Made by a program: the position numbers and the translations under genes | From: Acidobacteriota bacterium | GTDB lineage: Bacteria > Acidobacteriota > Polarisedimenticolia > J045 | Reading direction: 5' to 3' | DNA: 6,437 bases | Assembly: GCA_027001345.1 (NCBI GenBank) | Contig: JALTMS010000231.1 | Coordinates: 1-6,437 of the forward strand | Part shown: positions 1 through 6,437 of the stretch, in pieces | Layout: every line of letters begins with the position of its first letter | Position numbering within the stretch: the first letter of the stretch is position 1 | The notes under the pieces: generated by a model | Told to the model about the DNA's origin: nothing | What the model saw: the letters and a program-made list of their open reading frames with translations, nothing else | Databases searched by the model: none

Positions 1-821
1 GCCTCGAGTCGGTCCATGAACTCGCGCGTGGAGCCCAGCGATTGGATCGTCCCCTCAATGCCGATGACGAACGACCACGTGCGCCCGATGATGTATTCCT
101 CAGGAGAGCTGAAATGGATGGCGTAGAAAACGTCGAGGGGATTCGGTGCCGAGACGCGTGGATGATTGTGAGCGGCGGCGGCGACGTCTGCCGTCGCCTT
201 CGTCAGCTCCTGCTCGAAATAGTTTCGGTGGTACCGCTGGACAGTCGCCTGGCCGTCGGTTCCTACATGTACCACGCCGTCGGCGCCCCTCACGCGCACG
301 TTCTTCCGTGACGTCGCGGGGAAGAGGTAGACGGAAAACGAGCCGTCACTCTCTGCGACGACCACGTGGTTGTAGGCCTCGGCATCCTGGTGAAAGACAA
401 ACACCGATGCCGCGCTGCGAAAGGCGGTGGCAGCCCTGGTCAGCCAACCCTCTTCCTTCGACGGCGGGGAGAACTCGGCAAAGTCGAGTTTCGACGAGCT
501 GGCGTTCTCCGTGACGAGAAAGTGCTTCCTGAAGACGTGCTCGACCTCGTCGAGAACGCCGATCGCGCAGCGGCGCCCGGCTTCGTCGCGCGAACAGAGG
601 TAGATGCCCTGTCGCGGCCATACATGCCCCGATGATTCGACGGCATCCGTCGCGATGGCCGCGAACGCATCGAGTTCGGCGATCAACCTGCCGCGCTCGG
701 TGATCGCGTCGAGTTCACGGCGCGAAGGCTCCGGATCGTCCGGGGGCGACGTGGACTCCGCAAAAACCGTGACCGTGGCCAGCACACAGAGAGCGACGAC
801 GATCGCCCGCTCACCGCACAC
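1..821 (-). CDS. Exported protein of unknown function, partial (C-terminus off the left edge)
   Basis: An open minus-strand frame of 273 residues runs off the left edge. The chosen GTG (821-819) gives a compact signal peptide: hydrophobic residues 6-20, then a VFA cleavage site near residue 21. An in-frame ATG at 893-891 has a GGGGGGTG Shine-Dalgarno-like stretch just upstream. It would add 24 residues rich in Trp, Pro and Arg whose third codon positions are visibly less GC-rich than the gene, so I prefer the GTG although it lacks a clear Shine-Dalgarno. Residues 35-60 look helical. Residues 140-260 are beta-rich, with VVVAESDGSFSVYLFP (153-168), GTDG (187-190), an HNHP segment (218-221) and WSFVIGIEG (249-257). 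From memory this resembles a family of uncharacterised secreted bacterial proteins with a similar SVYLxPA...DG...H...P.D pattern; I know no function. Third-position GC, the signal peptide and an uninterrupted frame argue that it is real. Export is inferred from sequence only. Confidence 0.75.
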   Translation of the reverse strand, partial: MCGERAIVVALCVLATVTVFAESTSPPDDPEPSRRELDAITERGRLIAELDAFAAIATDAVESSGHVWPRQGIYLCSRDEAGRRCAIGVLDEVEHVFRKHFLVTENASSSKLDFAEFSPPSKEEGWLTRAATAFRSAASVFVFHQDAEAYNHVVVAESDGSFSVYLFPATSRKNVRVRGADGVVHVGTDGQATVQRYHRNYFEQELTKATADVAAAAHNHPRVSAPNPLDVFYAIHFSSPEEYIIGRTWSFVIGIEGTIQSLGSTREFMDRLE

Positions 822-998
822 TGAAAGTCGGTGACCGAACGCCGGCCATGGCGAAGCCCAACGACCGGTACGGAGGAAACAAGACGGCTGCATCGGCACC
901 CCCCGGCTGAAGAACCCGTCTATTCTGAACGAAGCAGGGCGAGGGGGGCAATGGCCAAGGTGACCTGGGGCCCGAACGAAGCGGCGGTGAAGATCACG

Positions 999-1065
999 GG
1001 AGTCGGACGCGACCGTACGGCCCTTCCACGAGAATTGCCAGGATCGCCGCGGAAAGTCCGACTCC
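999..1065. repeat. Spaced 10-bp perfect inverted repeat
   Basis: GGAGTCGGAC at 999-1008 is exactly complementary to GTCCGACTCC at 1056-1065, with 47 bases between. It lies about 180 bases upstream of the leftward exported gene. It could form a long-looped stem or a paired binding site, but an inverted pair of this length can arise by chance in GC-rich DNA. No T-run follows either arm, so it is not a terminator. Confidence 0.3.
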
Positions 1066-1168
1066 ACTCATCCTGGGTCCTCCGTGGCCGGAAGTCGGGT
1101 GGTGCCGTATCCGAGGTCGGGTCGCTGGCAGGGAAGTTTGCCACGGGACTGATCATGATCGGTGGCGG

Positions 1169-1303
1169 CTACGACAGAGTCGTCATGCTGCGGCTGTACT
1201 CCCTGCTGAACACATGGTCACGCCAACCGACAAGAGCTGCGAGGGCGATGCCCGCCAACTCCGCGAGCAGAACGAGGCGCTTTACGCTGAATGTCTTGAC
1301 CAT
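1169..1303 (-). CDS. Possible 44-residue single-span membrane protein
   Basis: ATG at 1303-1301 to TAG at 1171-1169. The product has a basic start (MVKTFSVKR), a hydrophobic segment at residues 10-26 (LVLLAELAGIALAALVG) with one buried Glu at 15, and a short polar tail with Arg and Asp. That is the layout of a small inner-membrane protein or of a signal peptide on a decayed gene. Against it: no good Shine-Dalgarno at the right spacing (an AAGGA lies about 17 bases upstream), no neighbour partner, and small ORFs with one hydrophobic run can be chance. No frame beyond the stop continues a recognisable protein. It lies downstream of the strong terminator, so it would need its own promoter. I do not recognise a family. 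Confidence 0.3.
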   Translation of the reverse strand: MVKTFSVKRLVLLAELAGIALAALVGWRDHVFSREYSRSMTTLS

Positions 1304-1512
1304 CCGCGGGGTGTTTCCGTTCCTTGATCGATCAGGCGCAGGGGCGATCCATGCGCAAGACGGGAGACCTCTCCTGCTCCGTCTGCCGCTCGATCATTCA
1401 TTCCATCTCACTCTTCAAGTAGTGACGGATGCGGAATGCCTCACCCATTCGTGGCCTATCTCTCTGTATGGTCGACTCGTCCCGGCGTGGCGCACCCTGC
1501 CTCGCTCGGGGG

Positions 1513-1548
1513 AAAAAAGAGGGGTGGGCCTGTCTCGGCCCACCCCTC
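1513..1548 (-). terminator. Intrinsic (Rho-independent) terminator of the protease operon
   Basis: A perfect 12-bp stem (1519-1530 paired with 1537-1548) encloses the six-base loop 1531-1536. Read on the minus strand, the stem is followed at once by six T residues (complement of the A-run 1513-1518). It begins 20 bases beyond the TAG stop of the protease gene, so it ends that transcript. The plus-strand side has no T-run, so it works in one direction only. Confidence 0.95.
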
Positions 1549-1568
1549 CCGGAAAGTACTGTCTCTGC

Positions 1569-4283
1569 CTAGTTGCTGCAGTTGTCCGGATTGAGCACGT
1601 ACTCTCCATCCGCGATGAACTCCGATCGTCCGGTGTTTCCACCGCAATCACTCGCCTCGGCAGCTACCACGGCATCGAGGAAGTGCGTCCGGCCGCAAAT
1701 CGAGTACGCCCGGCACCACAGTCCGCGACCGATATCGACGCTTTCATCGAGGAGTAGCCCGTCGCCGTTGCCGTAGTGCAGGCCATCGTAAACGACGCAG
1801 TCATCCACCAGGATCCGCTCCCGCAGCACGACTCCGGCCGCCCCATCGTCATCACTGGTCGACAGGTAGTCGGAGATGGGAACGACCTTGGGCACCTCCA
1901 GGTAGGGCTCGAAGGAGCCGAGGGTCACACTCGGAGCCACCAGATCGACGGTAAACGATATCGTGTCGGACGCTTCCAGGCCCATCTCATCCCGCGCTCT
2001 GACGGTGACGTCGTAGTCGCCGTGTTGCTCGTAGGTCGGTCCTCCCTGCGGCTCGTACGAACGCTCGAGATCCGGATCGCAGACATCCTCGAAGTCGTCA
2101 CTTACCGTCACCGGGTTACCATGACAACTCGCTTCCGCCGGGCCCGTGATGCCTCCCGTTGGATTCATGGTGTCGTCTACAAGCACCGCAACACTGTCGT
2201 CATCACTGGCGCCCGCGGAGTCGGTGACGGTCAAGGTGATATCGTGAGGCCCCAGACCGAGTGTTACGTCGACGGTTTCTCCGCTGGCCAGCAGGAACCC
2301 GCCTTCGGTCCAGTCGAATCCGAGAATGTCGTCGTTCGTGCCTGGCGTCGAATCGGGATCGGAAGAGGCCGAGCCATCAAGCTGCGCAGTGGCGACCAGA
2401 TTGCCGCTGCATTCGAGTTCCTGGTCCTCACCCGCGTCGCTCACCGGTGGCCGATTGCGCTGTCCGGCAATGGTCGTCATGCCGACCACGACCTCCTCGC
2501 CAGAGGCACCGACGGAAGCGCCGAACAAACGCAGGGTCCACTCCCCAGCCTCAGGATTGCGCACAGTATAGACGGAGAAAGTCGCCCCGGCTTCGCGAGT
2601 CACGTCCGGCGCCACCGTCGAGCTATCGATAATGCGTCCGGACGGCGCACGCAGGCTCACATCCACCCGGCCCTTCAGCCAACTCGCACTGAAGGTGGCC
2701 TGGATCTGGCCTGCCGGCACCTGCTTGGGGATCTCCGTCATCTGTCCGGGCATCACCCGATGCGTCTCGCAGGGCCCGGGCACCATGCCGGCAATCAATG
2801 CTCTGACCCGCTGGAACTCGCAAACGAGGTCTGAGGTCGTGAGCATCTTGAATTCACCGCCGGTGTCCTGCGCGATGCGCGAGAGCATCCAGGCGTCCGC
2901 GGATCCGAAACCGAAGGTGTAGATCGGCCACCCTTCGTTTGCAAAGCAGGCTTGGGGCGCTCCGAAACTGCCGACATTGTGTTTACCATCGGTGAGCAGG
3001 ATCGCACCCCGGCGCTCCTGCCGGCCGCGACGCTTGAGTTCGTCGCAACCCATCAGAATTCCAGCACGCATGTTGGTCGAGCCGGACGAGTCGATCGAAT
3101 TGATCGCCCCCAACAGCGCGTCGCGGCCCTCGGGCCAAATACGCAGGGGGCTGGCCAGGCGAGCCCGTCCGTCGAAGTCCACGACACCAATCTGGTCATC
3201 GTCCACAGAGGCTACGAGGTAGGCGCGAGCAGCATCGTGACGCTTGTTGCCCCGGTCGTTCCATCTCATGCTACCGGAGCTGTCCATGATCAGCGTAACA
3301 TCGACGTTCACGATCTCCGTGGGCTGGAACGGCGTCAACACTTCACGGATCGCCTCTTGGCAGACGGGGCAGAAATGGGTTACCCCTCTCGCCACGACGC
3401 GCATCAGGCATGTCCAGACCGGACGATAGGCATCGCAGTGGAAGTAGTGGGCTCCCTCGTAGATTCCTGTAACGATCTCCCCCGGGTAAGGATTGTCACT
3501 GTCGTCGGCGCACTCGGTGCAGTCGGGGTTCCGCCAGGTGGGAATCGGCGTATGCTGATTGACGAGATTGCTCCACTTCAACTGATCCCGGTTGGTCTGG
3601 ATGGTGACGTTTGGAGCCGACGGTTCGTGGGCGGTCGAATGACGATCGCGATCGGTGTCGATTCCACAGCCTCGGTAGTACTCGTACTCGTCCGCGAGAC
3701 CGAAGGCGGAGTGCCCAAGCTCGTGCAGAGTCGTCGCCTGCCAGTTTGCGGCGAGAGCACTGGTGCCGATCTCTCCTCCGGATCCGCCGTGGATCGCGCT
3801 GTTCACCAGTACGATGGCTACATTCCACTCGGGAATATAATTGTCGAGGACTTGTCTGGCGGAATTCTGGTTCACCGTCAGGAGTCGGCGAAGGACACCG
3901 TCGCCGCAGTAGGTTGCATCGAAGTAGGTAGCGGCGGTCGCGCCACTTCCCCCGCAGGCGGTGGGGTCGTCGGCCCCGATGTCCGTCGACGCGACGTCGA
4001 TTCGCCAGACATTGATCGAGGAGCCGACGGTGTCGAAAGGAGGTTCCAACATCATATAGTTGACGAATTCCTGCACTCGCGCGTGAAACGCTGGAAGTTG
4101 GTCTTTCTGGAAACCATCACTGAGGAAGACGATATTGAATCGTTCCGAAGCGGGCCCATTGGCCTGTACGAGAGCAGTCCCCACGACGTTCCCGTCCGAG
4201 GTTCCGGCCACAGCGGAGCGATTCACGAGCCCGATGGCAGCCAGCATGGAGAGGAAGAGCAGTACTGTCGATACCCGGCGCAT
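1569..4283 (-). CDS. Secreted M64-family metallopeptidase with VWA, PKD and Ig-like domains
   Basis: A predicted exported zinc endopeptidase fused to binding domains. Residue numbers count from an ATG at 4286; the adjacent ATG at 4283 has better Shine-Dalgarno spacing and is preferred, giving 904 residues. A signal peptide (1-27, ending SAVA) precedes an M64 (IgA peptidase-like) domain at about 30-320. Its zinc motif HELGHSAFGLADEY (188-201) has ligands H188 and H192 and catalytic E189. A likely Met-turn CLM (293-295) and CPVC (306-309) follow. A VWA domain (about 326-500) has a complete MIDAS: D335-S337-S339, T404 and D433. A beta-rich domain (about 505-605), a PKD domain (612-705), an Ig/HYR-like domain (707-785) and a tail (785-905) with several cysteines complete the protein. 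No membrane anchor or sorting signal is visible at the C-terminus, so it is probably released. M64 includes an immunoglobulin A protease, but the substrate here cannot be read. It is co-transcribed with the small exported protein upstream. Confidence 0.93.
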   Translation of the reverse strand: MRRVSTVLLFLSMLAAIGLVNRSAVAGTSDGNVVGTALVQANGPASERFNIVFLSDGFQKDQLPAFHARVQEFVNYMMLEPPFDTVGSSINVWRIDVASTDIGADDPTACGGSGATAATYFDATYCGDGVLRRLLTVNQNSARQVLDNYIPEWNVAIVLVNSAIHGGSGGEIGTSALAANWQATTLHELGHSAFGLADEYEYYRGCGIDTDRDRHSTAHEPSAPNVTIQTNRDQLKWSNLVNQHTPIPTWRNPDCTECADDSDNPYPGEIVTGIYEGAHYFHCDAYRPVWTCLMRVVARGVTHFCPVCQEAIREVLTPFQPTEIVNVDVTLIMDSSGSMRWNDRGNKRHDAARAYLVASVDDDQIGVVDFDGRARLASPLRIWPEGRDALLGAINSIDSSGSTNMRAGILMGCDELKRRGRQERRGAILLTDGKHNVGSFGAPQACFANEGWPIYTFGFGSADAWMLSRIAQDTGGEFKMLTTSDLVCEFQRVRALIAGMVPGPCETHRVMPGQMTEIPKQVPAGQIQATFSASWLKGRVDVSLRAPSGRIIDSSTVAPDVTREAGATFSVYTVRNPEAGEWTLRLFGASVGASGEEVVVGMTTIAGQRNRPPVSDAGEDQELECSGNLVATAQLDGSASSDPDSTPGTNDDILGFDWTEGGFLLASGETVDVTLGLGPHDITLTVTDSAGASDDDSVAVLVDDTMNPTGGITGPAEASCHGNPVTVSDDFEDVCDPDLERSYEPQGGPTYEQHGDYDVTVRARDEMGLEASDTISFTVDLVAPSVTLGSFEPYLEVPKVVPISDYLSTSDDDGAAGVVLRERILVDDCVVYDGLHYGNGDGLLLDESVDIGRGLWCRAYSICGRTHFLDAVVAAEASDCGGNTGRSEFIADGEYVLNPDNCSN

Positions 4284-4834
4284 CATTCACCTCCTTCCGG
4301 CTGACCATCGTCAGAGTCCTTGATCGGGGCGCTGGAGATAACCAGCCGCGCGGATTCCACCACCGCGTCAAGCGACTCCTTGTCCGAGTCTTGCGTCTCG
4401 TAGATCACGAGCACGCTGCCCACTGGCGCCTCGGGAACGATCACGGAGAAGATCTTTTCGTCAGGATGGGAGACTTCGCGGCGCATGCGGCCCGGCAAGC
4501 CGCCTTCTGTCTGTTCGACCCATTCCACGGGCGTAGGCACCGGATGCTGCATCACCCGCCGGTAGATCAGGTCGTCCGAGGGCGACCGCACCTCGATCCA
4601 GAAGCCGCTGAGTTCCCCCTTCTCTCCCGGCAGTCGCATCGACGGTGGGAGGACCACTCGCAGCGGACGCCGAGACAAGATCTCGTAGGCGCCATTCAAG
4701 TAGCGGATTTCGAGCCTCTCGGCCGCCTGGGCCCTCGCTCGCGGGCTCTGGTCAGCAGCCAAAACGGGAATCAGGGAGGTTCCCGCGAGCATGACGATCA
4801 GAATCGCGATCAACGTCCTGCATGATCTGGTCAT
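4283..4834 (-). CDS. Small exported partner protein, first gene of the protease operon
   Basis: A 183-residue protein read from ATG at 4834-4832, with the Shine-Dalgarno AAGGAGG four bases upstream (4845-4839). The frame is open for another 79 codons upstream, but that part is Arg/Pro-rich and lacks a ribosome site. A signal peptide covers residues 1-26 (hydrophobic LIAILIVMLAG, then IPVLA). The C5 lies too early to be a lipobox, so this is not a lipoprotein. The mature part is mostly beta, with YLNGAYEILSRRPLRVVLPP (45-64) and ELSGFWIEVRSP (74-85), and an acidic tail (KDSDDGQPEGGE) that may be disordered. It looks like a single beta-sandwich domain without catalytic motifs. I recall similar small exported proteins beside M64 proteases but no function for them. 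Being first in the operon and overlapping the protease gene, it may be a chaperone, inhibitor or co-secreted partner; this is inference. Confidence 0.88.
   Translation of the reverse strand: MTRSCRTLIAILIVMLAGTSLIPVLAADQSPRARAQAAERLEIRYLNGAYEILSRRPLRVVLPPSMRLPGEKGELSGFWIEVRSPSDDLIYRRVMQHPVPTPVEWVEQTEGGLPGRMRREVSHPDEKIFSVIVPEAPVGSVLVIYETQDSDKESLDAVVESARLVISSAPIKDSDDGQPEGGE
4284..4296 (-). promoter_or_regulatory. Perfect Shine-Dalgarno deciding the protease start
   Basis: On the minus strand AAGGAGGTGA (4296-4287) matches the full anti-Shine-Dalgarno. It is built from the last codons of the upstream gene. Counted from the end of AAGGAGG, the spacing is 3 bases to the ATG at 4286 and 6 bases to the ATG at 4283. 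The second ATG is therefore the better start. The first overlaps the upstream stop by four bases (ATGA) and the second by one. Either way the two genes are translationally coupled. Confidence 0.8.
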
Positions 4835-4838
4835 AGTG

Positions 4839-4845
4839 CCTCCTT
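4839..4845 (-). promoter_or_regulatory. Shine-Dalgarno of the first operon gene
   Basis: AAGGAGG on the minus strand lies four bases before the ATG at 4834. It sets the start against the longer frame that opens at 5071, whose start has no such site. Confidence 0.8.
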
Positions 4846-5935
4846 CACTTTCTGGCTCGGTAACCTTCCGACGCCTCACCCGAGGGTCTTCCTGGAAGTC
4901 GATCCGAGAATGGACAAATAGGGTCCGGAATTCGGAAACAGTCCGCGGGGTCCGGAGAGGGCGGGGGGCCCTCGAGGCCAATCCGAGGCGCGGCAAACCC
5001 GATCTGGGGCTCTGCCTTCGTTGCCGGTGATGAGACAGATTCCACGAAACATGCGTCTGCACCCCCTCCACTCAGTCGGAAGAATTGCAAAAACGCTGCC
5101 AGGACCGACACGGCGCCAGGCTTCGCGTCAGGAAATCGGTCTCACGCCGCGTGACCAGGAGCTTTTCGCGGATAGCCGTTGCAGTGATTTGAATCGTTCG
5201 GGGAAAACCTGGAGGGGCCGTCTGTCCTGCCTCGGAGACAGAAGTGCTTCACGCGTGGGAATCGCTGTAGTTTCGAGCGCTGGTTGGGGGTCGGTTCACG
5301 CGAGGGGGAGATGCTTCTGAAAAACTCAGGCTCCGGGGGGCCATAAATGGTAGATACTTACAATCCTGCCCACAAACGGAAGCCCGTCGCGACCGATGTG
5401 GGCAGAGGAGAAAACTGGGTTGTTGGAGCTGCTTATTCCCGGGCCGTGGTTTTCGATCTACTGCCGCCTACGGCAACGGAGAGGAGAACATCGCTGCGCG
5501 GCGAGACATACACCACCTGCCGTCCGCGATGACCGATGCGTTACCTCTTCCTCTTCTACAACTTCTCTCGTACGCCGCTCTGTTTTTTGGGCAGCCTTCA
5601 CTTCTTGAGCCGCTCTGCAACGTGGCGCCTTCTTTGAGCGCTGCGTGACAAGCCGGATGCACCGTCTCGGAGCAGGGTTTCTCTCAAGCGTAGGTGGCGT
5701 CGGCCGCGAGAGCGGCAGGAAGGTGAGCGAGGTGTTCTGCTATGGTGAGGACTAGGCTGCGAAGGATGGCAAAGAGAGCGCCAGCGCACGGTTTGCGCGG
5801 AGGCCTTCCCCTCGGTGCGTTAGATTCAGCGTACGGGCCCCTGTCTACGAAACCGGCCGCCGGAGCGCCGGAGTCAGCCAGCGGCGTGCGAGCAGGTCTT
5901 GTCACACGTGAAGGTGCCAAACACACGTCCAACGC
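4846..5935. other. About 1.1 kb without a convincing gene, upstream of the protease operon
   Basis: All six frames give only short, Arg/Ser/Pro-rich translations with no motif. The plus frames 5021-5320 and 5347-5532 and the minus frames 5468-5662 and 5684-5932 read like chance ORFs. The operon promoter should lie between 4846 and about 5100, but I see no clear -35/-10 pair. Visible structures are the nested inverted repeat at 5366-5405 and a tandem 8-bp repeat CGCCGGAG at 5858-5873. No terminator hairpin with a T-run follows the DUF4268 gene. The length without genes could reflect a decayed gene, an unrecognised RNA or a long regulatory region. Confidence 0.55.
5366..5405. repeat. Nested inverted repeat, possible RNA hairpin or operator
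   Basis: CTGCCCACA (5366-5374) pairs perfectly with TGTGGGCAG (5397-5405). Inside the 22-base gap, ACGG (5376-5379) pairs with CCGT (5384-5387) around a four-base loop, and GTCGCGAC (5386-5393) is itself a palindrome that competes with it. No T-run follows on either strand, so it is not an intrinsic terminator. It could be a structured RNA element, a DNA-binding site or chance. Confidence 0.4.
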
Positions 5936-6437
5936 TCACACCCTGAGCTTGCGCAAATGCGGGCGGAGCGCCTCCTCCAACCGTCCCATGGCTGAGATCA
6001 ACTCATCATGAATCTGTTGCCATTTGCCCTCATCACTTCGGTAGCCGCCGGTCCGAAGTGCTTTGCAGATCCGACATGCCCGCCTGCCCTCAATTGATTG
6101 CCACTCGAGGCGGTCACCGAATGCCTCCTCGATAGCAGCCTGATTTGCCTGGAGCTTTGCGAAGATCTCCCGGTTCTCATCTTCGCATCCCTTGCCCCGG
6201 TCAATGTAGAGTTCGACTCGCGCGTCGTGCTTCCGCGCGACGTAGTTGTAGCTCAGGCCCGCGATGCCGGCACTCGCGCCGATCCAGTTGTTCCGTGATG
6301 CTGATATCGCCGCATGGAGTTTAGACTTGGGCCTCGCGCGCTCCAGCAGCTCAGTCCAGAATCTCCTTCTGATGGTGTACTGCTCAGCAAGCTCCTGTTT
6401 GGTCCTTCCGACCTCCTTGCCTTCATCGCTCGGTCCA
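5936..6437 (-). CDS. DUF4268-family protein, C-terminal part (N-terminus off the right edge)
   Basis: An open minus-strand frame enters at the right edge and ends at TGA (5938-5936), giving 166 residues. The part from about residue 22 to the end matches my memory of the DUF4268 domain. It shows RRRFWTELLERA (23-34), a Lys-Leu-His step (39-41), NNWIGASAGIAGLSYNYV (49-66), ARVELYIDRG (72-81), a helix IFAKLQANQAAIEEAFG (91-107), LEWQ and the basic RRACRI (118-123), and a C-terminal helical end LEEALRPHLRKL (153-164). Many family members have a nuclease-like (NucS/DUF91-type) N-terminal domain, and the domain occurs in accessory and suspected defence settings. Whether that holds here cannot be seen, because the N-terminal half is outside the window. 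No biochemical role is assigned to DUF4268 that I can name. No signal peptide or partner gene is visible. Confidence 0.88.
   Translation of the reverse strand, partial: GPSDEGKEVGRTKQELAEQYTIRRRFWTELLERARPKSKLHAAISASRNNWIGASAGIAGLSYNYVARKHDARVELYIDRGKGCEDENREIFAKLQANQAAIEEAFGDRLEWQSIEGRRACRICKALRTGGYRSDEGKWQQIHDELISAMGRLEEALRPHLRKLRV

Larger units (their letters stand above)
822..1512. other. Intergenic stretch between two minus-strand genes
   Basis: This stretch has no convincing long gene. A plus-strand frame open from 831 to 1757 reads through the terminator and into the 3' end of the protease gene. It is rich in Arg, Pro and Ser and has no recognisable motif, so I treat it as a chance frame. 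The minus frames here are short. Contents worth noting are a possible 44-codon minus ORF (1169-1303) and a spaced 10-bp inverted repeat (999-1008 and 1056-1065). A promoter for the leftward gene at 821 must lie in this stretch. The only hint is a TTGCCC near 948-953 followed 18-19 bases later by an AT-rich CAGAATA on the minus strand, which is weak and not annotated. Confidence 0.5.

Noticed and set aside
132..170. HNHP followed by Asp nine residues later in the left exported protein, recalling a JAMM metalloprotease motif.
   Set aside because: The spacing to Asp is one residue short of the usual motif, the Ser is missing and no suitable upstream Glu is evident. The surrounding pattern fits an unrelated secreted family better.
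831..1757. Plus-strand open frame of 308 codons in the left intergenic stretch.
   Set aside because: It runs through a strong terminator and the 3' end of the protease gene, is Arg/Pro/Ser-rich and has no motif or ribosome site.
1776..2834. Plus-strand open frame of 352 codons opposite the VWA and PKD parts.
   Set aside because: Same reason: a shadow of the protease gene, with His/Arg/Gly-rich translation and no family resemblance.
2952..4304. Plus-strand open frame of 450 codons opposite the protease gene.
   Set aside because: It is an antisense frame kept open by the GC-rich codon pattern of the protease gene. Its translation has no motif, and the minus frame carries clear M64 and VWA signatures.
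5347..5532. Plus-strand 61-codon frame starting at the ATG by the nested inverted repeat.
   Set aside because: There is no Shine-Dalgarno, no hydrophobic or domain pattern, and the composition is like the surrounding non-coding DNA.
5819..5933. GTTAGAT (5819-5825) and GTCCAAC (5927-5933), which resemble integron attC core sites, the second ending two bases from the DUF4268 stop.
   Set aside because: attC runs from RYYYAAC to GTTRRRY. Here the order is reversed on both strands, and no matching partner site of the right spacing was found on either side. A chance pair is likely.

Overview
The window is GC-rich bacterial DNA. All of its convincing genes lie on the minus strand and use G/C-rich third codon positions. 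Nothing fixes the species. A secreted M64-type metalloprotease fused to VWA and PKD-like domains would suit a free-living Gram-negative bacterium or an uncultured lineage such as Acidobacteriota or Myxococcota, but this is a guess from architecture. There are no rRNA, tRNA, CRISPR or recognisable transposase sequences.

Layout, read right to left in the direction of transcription. The right edge (5936-6437) holds the C-terminal 166 residues of a DUF4268-family protein whose N-terminus lies outside the window. About 1.1 kb (4835-5935) follows with no convincing gene; its clearest structure is a nested inverted repeat at 5366-5405. Next is a tight two-gene operon: a 183-residue exported protein (4283-4834), then a roughly 904-residue exported multidomain protein (1569-4283). 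The second gene carries an M64 metallopeptidase domain, a von Willebrand A domain with a complete MIDAS, a beta-rich domain, a PKD domain, a second Ig-like domain and a Cys-containing tail. The two genes overlap at the stop/start, and a perfect Shine-Dalgarno sequence sits inside the end of the first gene. A textbook intrinsic terminator (1513-1548) closes the operon.

The stretch at 822-1512 has little in it beyond a possible 44-residue membrane ORF. The left edge (1-821) is a 273-residue fragment of another exported protein. It is read on the minus strand, probably from a GTG, and runs off the window.

The coherent system here is the operon. It would export a protease that could hold substrate or matrix through its VWA and Ig-like domains, together with a small partner that is probably made in fixed ratio. 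The domain order of protease, VWA, beta domain and Ig-like modules parallels animal CLCA proteins. The flanking genes show no functional link to the operon.
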